Assembly (NCBI GenBank): GCA_003263775.1 | Contig: JYJJ01000079.1 | Coordinates: 124,001 to 188,000 of the forward strand | Source of the DNA: Vibrio maritimus | GTDB taxonomy: Bacteria > Pseudomonadota > Gammaproteobacteria > Enterobacterales > Vibrionaceae | DNA: 64,000 nucleotides | Reading direction: 5' to 3' | Shown here: piece by piece, positions 58,756 to 64,000 of the stretch | How positions within the stretch are numbered: the first letter of the stretch is position 1 | How the letters are laid out: the number at the start of each line of letters is the position of its first letter | The notes under the pieces: model-generated | What the model was told of the DNA's origin: nothing | What the model saw: only the letters and a program-made list of their open reading frames with translations | Database searches by the model: none | Position numbers and translations under genes: made by a program

Positions 58756-60272
58756 TGGGCTGGATGGATGAAACAGAGAAAGGTGTGGCGATCTTTCACG
58801 AACAACGTCATACCAACTTTGTCGAGCTGTACGTTGACTCAGAGGTGCAGGGCGAAAACATTTTCATCAACAAATCGGTAGAGGCAACGCCTCTGCTACC
58901 TTTGATGAGATGCAAGATAAATTACCTCAGCTTGAGTGGAACGCGAACCCTGATGCGGTTGCCGGTTACATGAAAACCTGGCAGATCGCATTTGGTAACT
59001 TGCGTCAGCCAACTGAGGGAAACGGCTTTGTCTCTAATTTTATTGACACGGCGTTTAACGGCCACCTATTTATGTGGGACAGCGCATTTATCACCATGTT
59101 CGGCAAGTACGCACACCACCTATTCCCGTTTATTGGCACGTTAGATAACCTCTACGCTAAGCAAATGTTGGATGGTTTTATTGGTCGTGAGCTTTCTATC
59201 GAAACCGGTCAGAATCACTTCCACCGTCATGATCCTTCCTCGACAGGCCCAAATATCCTACCTTGGGCAGAGTGGCAGCATTATGAACAAACGGGTGATA
59301 AGCAGCGCCTAAATGACATCTTTGTCCCTGTACTTGCTCTACACCGTTGGATGGCTGACAACCGCACATGGAAAGACGGCACCTATTGGGGATGTGGCTG
59401 GTCTTGCGGTATGGATAACCAGCTTCGTGTTGATAAGAAGAAGTATGATTATTCACATCACAGCCACTCCTCATGGATTGACGTGACGCTTCACCAATAT
59501 CTATCGGCAACTTTATTACTGAAGATGCAAGCGGAGCTCAATACCAATGAAGACCTCTCAGATATCGACATGGAAGTCGCTAATTTGAAAAAGGTGGTGA
59601 ACGAGAAGATGTGGGACGAATCACGTCAGTTCTATTTTGATACGTTACGTGATGATTCATTCTCAAGCATTAAATCCATTGGAGCATATTGGGCATTGTT
59701 GACGGATATGGTGCCATCTGAGCGTCTAGAGGCGTTTGTTGCACACCTCGATGATGAAAAGAGCTTTAAACGCCCTCATCGAATCCCAACCATGGCCGCA
59801 GACTGCGAACATTACACTGAGCTCGGTGATTACTGGCGCGGGGGTGTGTGGTCTCCAACCAACTACATGGTATTGAAAGGACTTGAAGAAAACGGTTATC
59901 ACGACCTTGCTTTTGATATCGCCTCGAATCATGTTGCCCATGTCGCTAAGGTATTCGCGCAGACAGGCACTCTTTGGGAGAACTACGCGCCAGAGCTAGT
60001 GCAAAAAGGGTCGCCCGCAAAGAGTGATTTTGTTGGTTGGACAGGGCTTAGTCTCGTCAGCATTCTGATTGAGTTTGTGTTCGGTATTAAAATTGATGTA
60101 CCGAATCGTAAGCTTATCATTCGTCCTAACTTGGTCGATGAGTATGCGGTGCGTCAGTTGCAATTTGGCACACTCGCAGGTGGATATCCATGTGGCAGCG
60201 AAAGGCGATTTAAACGAGCCACGCGTTACCGTCGCGACTGAACTCGATATTGAGATTGAGATCATCGAATAA
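58755..60272 (+). CDS. GH63/MGH1-like glycoside hydrolase, cytoplasmic (two frameshifts)
   Basis: About 505 aa when repaired. An (alpha/alpha)6 barrel of the GH63/trehalase-like group is suggested by FMWDSAFITMFGKYA, WGCGWSCGMDNQLR, HSSWIDVTLHQYLSA, DYWRGGVWSPTNYMVLKGL and GTLWENYAPE. MGH1-like members act on glucosyl- or mannosylglycerate and related glycosides. Breaks lie at 58883-58884 (one G added gives VEGNASATFDEM) and near 60181 (one G removed gives LAGDIHVAAKGDLNEP, ending at 60272). Exact substrate unknown. A candidate for the enzyme defining the pathway. Confidence 0.78.
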
Positions 60273-60323
60273 CAGAGACTGGGGAGCCCCCAGTCATCTT
60301 TCCTAGATTTAACGGAAATAATT

Positions 60324-62249
60324 ATGCTTACCGAACAACAAACACAAAAAGCACTCCGCCAAGTTCTGGACTCAGTAGTGCTGCCAAAGCTATCAAAAAA
60401 AGATGAAAAGGTGTTCCTTGCACGCCTAGAGGCGCATTTTCCCGCGTTAATCTCAAAATTGCATGACCTATATGGCGAGCAGTATGATTTCTTCTTGCAC
60501 CTACAAAACTTGGTAGGTGTCTTGGCTAATGCCTTTGCTGGGCGCAAACGCAAATGGAAAAACCTAGACGAAAAACGTCTGGCAAACCCTGCGTGGTATC
60601 GCAGTGAAAAAATGCTTGGCATGGCGGTTTACGTTGATCTGTTTGCAGGCGATCTGAAAAAGCTGCAACAGAAAATCCCATACCTAAAATCACTAGGGAT
60701 CAACTACCTACACCTGATGCCGCTTTACAAAGCCCCTGAGGGTGACAGCGATGGTGGTTACGCAGTATCGGATTACCGCAAAGTTGATCCAAAGCTAGGC
60801 ACAGAGAAAGACCTAGCGCAGCTTGCTGAAGCGTTGTCTGATGAGGGTATCAGTCTAGTTCTAGATTTCGTATTCAACCACACCTCAGATGAGCACCACT
60901 GGGCAGAGCAAGCACGCAAGGGCAACCCTGAGTTCGACGATTTCTACTACTTCTTCACTGATCAGCAAGATGTCGACGACTACAACCAGACCTGTCGTGA
61001 AATCTTCCCAACGGTGCGTCGTGGCAGCTTCACGTACCTTGATGACATTGAAAAGCACGTTTGGACGACCTTTAATAGTTTCCAATGGGACCTAAACTAC
61101 TCAAACCCAGCGGTATTCAACGCGATTACAGATGAAATGTTGTTCCTAGCGAACATCGGTTGTGAGGGATTACGCCTAGACGCACTGGCATTTATCTGGA
61201 AAGAGAAGTGGACTCAGTGTGAGAGCCTACCAAAAGCGCATACGCTAATTCAGTGTTTCAACACCTGTCTGCAAATTGCCGCTCCAGCAGTGTTGTTTAA
61301 ATCGGAAGCGATTGTTCACCCAGACGAAGTAGCACAATACATCGACAAAGAGGAATGTCAGCTATCCTACAACCCATTGATGATGGCGTTGATGTGGGAA
61401 AGCCTTGCGACGCGTAAGACTGAGCTTCTTAGCGCATCACTTAAGAAGAGCTTTGAGATCTCAGATGCGTGTTCTTGGGTCAACTATATCCGCTGTCACG
61501 ATGACATTGGTTGGACGTTTGATGATGCGGTTGCAGATCAGCTTGGTATTAATGGCTACGATCATCGTCGTTTCCTCAACCAGTTCTACACTAGTAAGTT
61601 TGAGGGTTCGTTCTCACAAGGCGTACCATTCCAAGAGAATCCAACCACGGGTGATTGCCGCGTATGTGGTTCATTAGCTTCACTTGCAGGACTTGAGAAA
61701 GCAATGGCGGCGGATGACTCACAAGCGATAGAGTTTGCGCTAAAACGTATCCGCTTGCTGAACAGCATCAACCTAAGCATTGGTGGCATTCCACTCATCT
61801 ATCAAGGTGATGAGCTTGGCATTCTGAATGATCACTCTTACCTAGAAGATGAGTTCAAATGTGATGATGCGCGTTGGGTTAACCGTCCTGCTATCACAAA
61901 AGACGCAATTACTCAGGCGCAGAAGTCAGATACCTATCAGAACCGCATCAGCTGTGACCTAAAGCAGATGATTGACCTGCGTAAACAAAGCGCGGTGTTT
62001 GGTGAGGCGAAGACCGAAATCCTTGAAACTTATCGTGAACATCTGTTTGCTTACAGCCGCAGCCACGAAAATGGTGAAAAGCTACTGGCGATCTGTAATT
62101 TCAGTGAGGTAGCTCAACAATTGTCGAGTTCGATTTGCGATACCTTAGGCAGCCGAAAATGTGTTGATGTACTGTCAGGCACGCAGATTTCTGGTGACCA
62201 GATTGATGTGTTAGCCTATGAAGTACTGTGGTTAAAGGCAGAGGCATAG
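60324..62249 (+). CDS. GH13 amylosucrase-type glucosyltransferase/hydrolase
   Basis: 641 aa, cytoplasmic. Catalytic elements of GH13 subfamily 4: VLDFVFNHTSDEHHWA (region I), GLRLDALAFIWK with the nucleophile Asp (region II), FKSEAIVHPDEV with the acid/base Glu (region III), and YIRCHDDIGWTF (region IV). An N-terminal helical domain (1-90) is also typical. Amylosucrases transfer or release glucose from sucrose or alpha-glucosides; the role here could be hydrolysis or phosphate-free transfer. Intact, ends one base into the GTG of the next ORF. Confidence 0.85.
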   Translation: MLTEQQTQKALRQVLDSVVLPKLSKKDEKVFLARLEAHFPALISKLHDLYGEQYDFFLHLQNLVGVLANAFAGRKRKWKNLDEKRLANPAWYRSEKMLGMAVYVDLFAGDLKKLQQKIPYLKSLGINYLHLMPLYKAPEGDSDGGYAVSDYRKVDPKLGTEKDLAQLAEALSDEGISLVLDFVFNHTSDEHHWAEQARKGNPEFDDFYYFFTDQQDVDDYNQTCREIFPTVRRGSFTYLDDIEKHVWTTFNSFQWDLNYSNPAVFNAITDEMLFLANIGCEGLRLDALAFIWKEKWTQCESLPKAHTLIQCFNTCLQIAAPAVLFKSEAIVHPDEVAQYIDKEECQLSYNPLMMALMWESLATRKTELLSASLKKSFEISDACSWVNYIRCHDDIGWTFDDAVADQLGINGYDHRRFLNQFYTSKFEGSFSQGVPFQENPTTGDCRVCGSLASLAGLEKAMAADDSQAIEFALKRIRLLNSINLSIGGIPLIYQGDELGILNDHSYLEDEFKCDDARWVNRPAITKDAITQAQKSDTYQNRISCDLKQMIDLRKQSAVFGEAKTEILETYREHLFAYSRSHENGEKLLAICNFSEVAQQLSSSICDTLGSRKCVDVLSGTQISGDQIDVLAYEVLWLKAEA

Positions 62250-62404
62250 TGAAAACCGAAAAAGAGAAAGTGTTGGCAGGTGAGCCGTATCAGGCTTGGG
62301 ATCAGGACTTGTATCGTGAGCGCATTGAGTGTCGCAAACGTTGCAAGCTCTTAATAACAGCATTCCTGCCAATGTGGTTGTGGCAGGCAACCCTTGTTGA
62401 GTGA
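62249..62404 (+). pseudogene. Remnant of a maltose O-acetyltransferase (Maa) gene, internally deleted
   Basis: The first 34 codons from a GTG read as the N-terminus of Maa (KTEKEKVLAGEPYQAWDQDL). Three bases on, in the next frame (62353-62400), follows the C-terminal motif IPANVVVAGNPC. The left-handed beta-helix of hexapeptide repeats between them, more than 100 codons, is absent. The continuous frame ends instead at 62404. Almost certainly non-functional. It begins at the amylosucrase stop, suggesting a former last gene of the operon, as in maltose-type clusters. Confidence 0.75.
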
Positions 62405-62450
62405 TCAAACCTGTAGACAATTAATCGCTTGCATTGCAAGCATTTACTCC

Positions 62451-62478
62451 AAAGCCTCGTTAAATTACGAGGCTTTTT
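62451..62478 (+). terminator. Terminator of the glucoside operon
   Basis: AAAGCCTCG / CGAGGCTTT stem with an 8-nt loop and T-run. Closes the seven-gene operon and the Maa remnant. Confidence 0.9.
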
Positions 62479-62669
62479 ACGTCGCGCCTGACATTCGTTC
62501 GTAAATGTCTACTAAGCAATTAAAAGGGTTAATGTAAGTTTCTGTAAAGTATGGCTTTTATTCTTGTCGGTTATCTCTGGGATGTATTAAGGTTTAAAAG
62601 TGGCTTAATGATTGAGCGAACTCAGTGATTAAGTTAACCATGAGCAAAATACGAAGTGGGAGAAGACCG

Positions 62670-62828
62670 ATGAAATACCTACTTGCAGCACTCATTGCCT
62701 TGGTTCCAATGTTTTCATTGGCAAGTGCTTCCGGTTCATAAGAGGCAAAACTGTTGTGTTACTTTGACGGCAAGCACATAGGCACGATGACACCATCGCA
62801 ATGCTTTAATCGGGGTGATTCTCTTTAA
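62670..62828 (+). pseudogene. Small exported protein gene interrupted by an in-frame stop
   Basis: GGGAG lies 7 nt before an ATG that starts a good signal peptide (MKYLLAALIALVPMFSLASA). Codon 24 is TAA (62739-62741), after which the same frame continues for 28 codons with two Cys (LLCYFDGKHIGTM, SQCFNRGDSL) to the next stop and a terminator. Because both sides share one frame, an indel does not explain it; a nonsense change or a base-call error does. Full product would be about 52 aa. No family recognised. Confidence 0.6.
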
Positions 62829-62869
62829 TTATGTACAGCGGAGTACATCTTTTTAAGACGAAGGCTATT

Positions 62870-62903
62870 AGGCTTTTTCATTTTAGTGAAAAAGCCTTAT
62901 TTC
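62870..62903 (+). terminator. Terminator after the small exported gene
   Basis: Perfect 11-bp stem AGGCTTTTTCA / TGAAAAAGCCT with a TTTTAG loop, then TATTT. Strengthens the case that a real transcript precedes it. Confidence 0.8.
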
Positions 62904-62980
62904 CTATATGTTCCTTATAAACTTACGATTTTTCTGAGGGTTAAGTGCTATCTTTAAGAAAAATATCTAGAGCTTTGCTC

Positions 62981-63114
62981 TTAAGGGTAGTGTTCCGAAC
63001 CAGTATTTTCCGCGCTAATTGCTTCGTGAGTATCCACATCTATAGCCAAGTGTAATTTACGCCATGTTCTGCGTTTTTCTGTATTTGAATGCCACGATGC
63101 GCAATTTAGCGGCA
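62981..63114 (-). mobile_element. IS5-family transposase remnant
   Basis: On the minus strand a 44-codon frame reads WHSNTEKRRTWRKLHLAIDV followed by DTHEAISAE. This matches the KRRTWRKLHLAVD core of IS5-family DDE transposases, including one catalytic-region Asp. It then runs into unrelated residues and a stop. The rest of the element is missing. Its 5' side touches the 3' end of the ABC ATPase gene. Only a scar of an old insertion remains. Confidence 0.75.
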
Positions 63115-64000
63115 TTATGCGGCTTTTGAGCTTTTATAGTTGCCTAATAGCGCACGATAGAGCTCGTTATCATTGAGTACACCTAACAGCTTACCCTGTT
63201 CAGAGAGCAAAATTGGCTGCCCGCTACGGTGTTTGAGTTCAATAGCATCTCGCATGGCTATATCAGGGCTTACAACAACGACTGTAGAAGGGGAAACGTC
63301 TTCCAGCTTGTTCTGTTCGCTATCCCATTCCAACAAACTCAGGCCGGGCTGTTGAACCAATGAAAGTGAGTCTGAAGATTGTTCTACCCACACCTGCTGG
63401 CTGCAACAAACTTGTAAGCGTGAGTCTTCACGTTTTAGCTCGCTGGTGGGTTGCATCAACGAGCGTCCTTTAAGCACGTTTAAAGGGTTGGTATGTGCGA
63501 CAAAATCACGCACATAATCGTTTTCAGGATTAAGGATAATCTCTTCTGGCTTTCCGTGCTGAATCAAACGACCAGATTCCATGATTGCAATGTTGTTGCC
63601 AATTTTCAGCGCTTCATCGAGATCATGGCTGACGAATAAAATGGTTTTGTTGAGTTTTTCTTGCAGCATGATGAGCTCGTCTTGAAGCTGGGCGCGTATC
63701 AAGGGATCAAGTGCTGAGAATGGCTCGTCCATCAATAAGATATCGGTATCCATAGCAAATGCTCTTGCGAGACCAACACGCTGCTGCATTCCGCCAGACA
63801 GTTCGTGGGGGTACTTGTCTTCCCATTCAGATAGACCAACCATATCAAGTTGTTCTCGCGCTCTAATGCGGCGTTCTGATTTACCTACACCTTGCAACTC
63901 TAAACCAAATGCCACGTTATCAAGGACAGTTAGCCAAGGCATTAAAGCGAACTTTTGAAATACCATAGATATCCTGTGAGTCCGTAAATGGCGTAAGGTG
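63115..64000 (-). CDS. Glycine-betaine/choline-type ABC ATPase (ProV/OpuAA-like), 5'-truncated by window edge
   Basis: At least 295 residues; the frame is open to the window end and lacks the Walker A region outside the window. Visible: the Q-loop region MVFQKFALMPW, characteristic of ProV-type ATPases; signature LSGGMQQRVGLARA; Walker B ILLMDEPFSALD; the H-loop LFVSHDLDEAL; and a C-terminal domain with one CBS motif (DAIELKHRSGQPILLSEQG). Import of a quaternary-amine osmoprotectant is likely. No start is within view. Confidence 0.85.
   Translation of the reverse strand, partial: TLRHLRTHRISMVFQKFALMPWLTVLDNVAFGLELQGVGKSERRIRAREQLDMVGLSEWEDKYPHELSGGMQQRVGLARAFAMDTDILLMDEPFSALDPLIRAQLQDELIMLQEKLNKTILFVSHDLDEALKIGNNIAIMESGRLIQHGKPEEIILNPENDYVRDFVAHTNPLNVLKGRSLMQPTSELKREDSRLQVCCSQQVWVEQSSDSLSLVQQPGLSLLEWDSEQNKLEDVSPSTVVVVSPDIAMRDAIELKHRSGQPILLSEQGKLLGVLNDNELYRALLGNYKSSKAA

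Noticed and set aside
1..64000. CRISPR arrays, rRNA, tRNA, integron attC sites, prophage
   Set aside because: I saw no regularly spaced repeats, no conserved RNA gene sequence and no phage structural genes.

Overview
The window is a stretch of a Vibrio (Vibrionaceae) genome, most likely the second chromosome. The case rests on recognisable Vibrio genes: a NarQ/NarP pair, NspS-MbaA, CqsS/CqsA, neighbouring transketolase and transaldolase genes, and a VasX-like type VI effector. This is inference from gene content; no rRNA, tRNA, origin or CRISPR array is visible. Genes are close-packed with good ribosome sites, but twelve genes carry single-base frame breaks (sixteen in all), nearly all in short homopolymer runs. 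In each the other frame resumes the family sequence exactly. I read these as sequencing or assembly errors and annotate such genes as single loci.

Layout. 1-2.1 kb: end of the nitrate/nitrite sensor narQ and its regulator narP. 2.3-10.7 kb: an NSS sodium symporter, a dCache chemoreceptor, an Asp/Glu-type racemase, a solute-binding-domain diguanylate cyclase, and a LysR regulator with a LysE-type exporter separated by twin T-N11-A boxes. 10.8-15.2 kb: a VasX-like T6SS effector with a membrane protein just downstream that is a likely immunity partner. 15.5-21.3 kb: a lipoprotein, then the polyamine sensor/c-di-GMP pair nspS-mbaA, then a convergent pair made of a periplasmic protein and a degenerate GGDEF protein.

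21.5-26.9 kb: tal-tkt, a divergent SorC-type regulator, and a LysR regulator. 27-31.7 kb: a VOC protein, a sulfurtransferase, moeA-moeB and folE. 31.9-35.2 kb: the CAI-1 quorum receptor cqsS and autoinducer synthase cqsA, convergent around a shared hairpin. 35.4-39.4 kb: a TehA/TDT permease, a ClcA H+/Cl- antiporter and a COG0523 metal GTPase. 39.6-41.9 kb: a large eight-heme cytochrome fused to TPR repeats. 42-48.6 kb: a translationally coupled MoxR-DUF58-DUF4381-BatA-BatB/C-BatD operon. 48.6-50.5 kb: a LysR regulator and a Gfo/Idh/MocA oxidoreductase.

50.9-62.4 kb is the most interesting accessory unit. A LacI regulator faces a seven-gene operon: ABC importer (binding lipoprotein, two permeases, ATPase), a GH3 beta-glucosidase, a GH63/MGH1-like hydrolase and a GH13 amylosucrase-type enzyme. 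Three CCGG-centred palindromes lie in the control region. None of the three enzymes has an export signal, so a glucoside is apparently imported intact and broken down in the cytoplasm. Its substrate cannot be read from sequence.

62.2-63.1 kb is a decayed patch: an internally deleted maltose-acetyltransferase remnant, a small exported protein with an in-frame stop, and an IS5-family transposase fragment abutting the 3' end of a glycine-betaine-type ABC ATPase that runs off the window.
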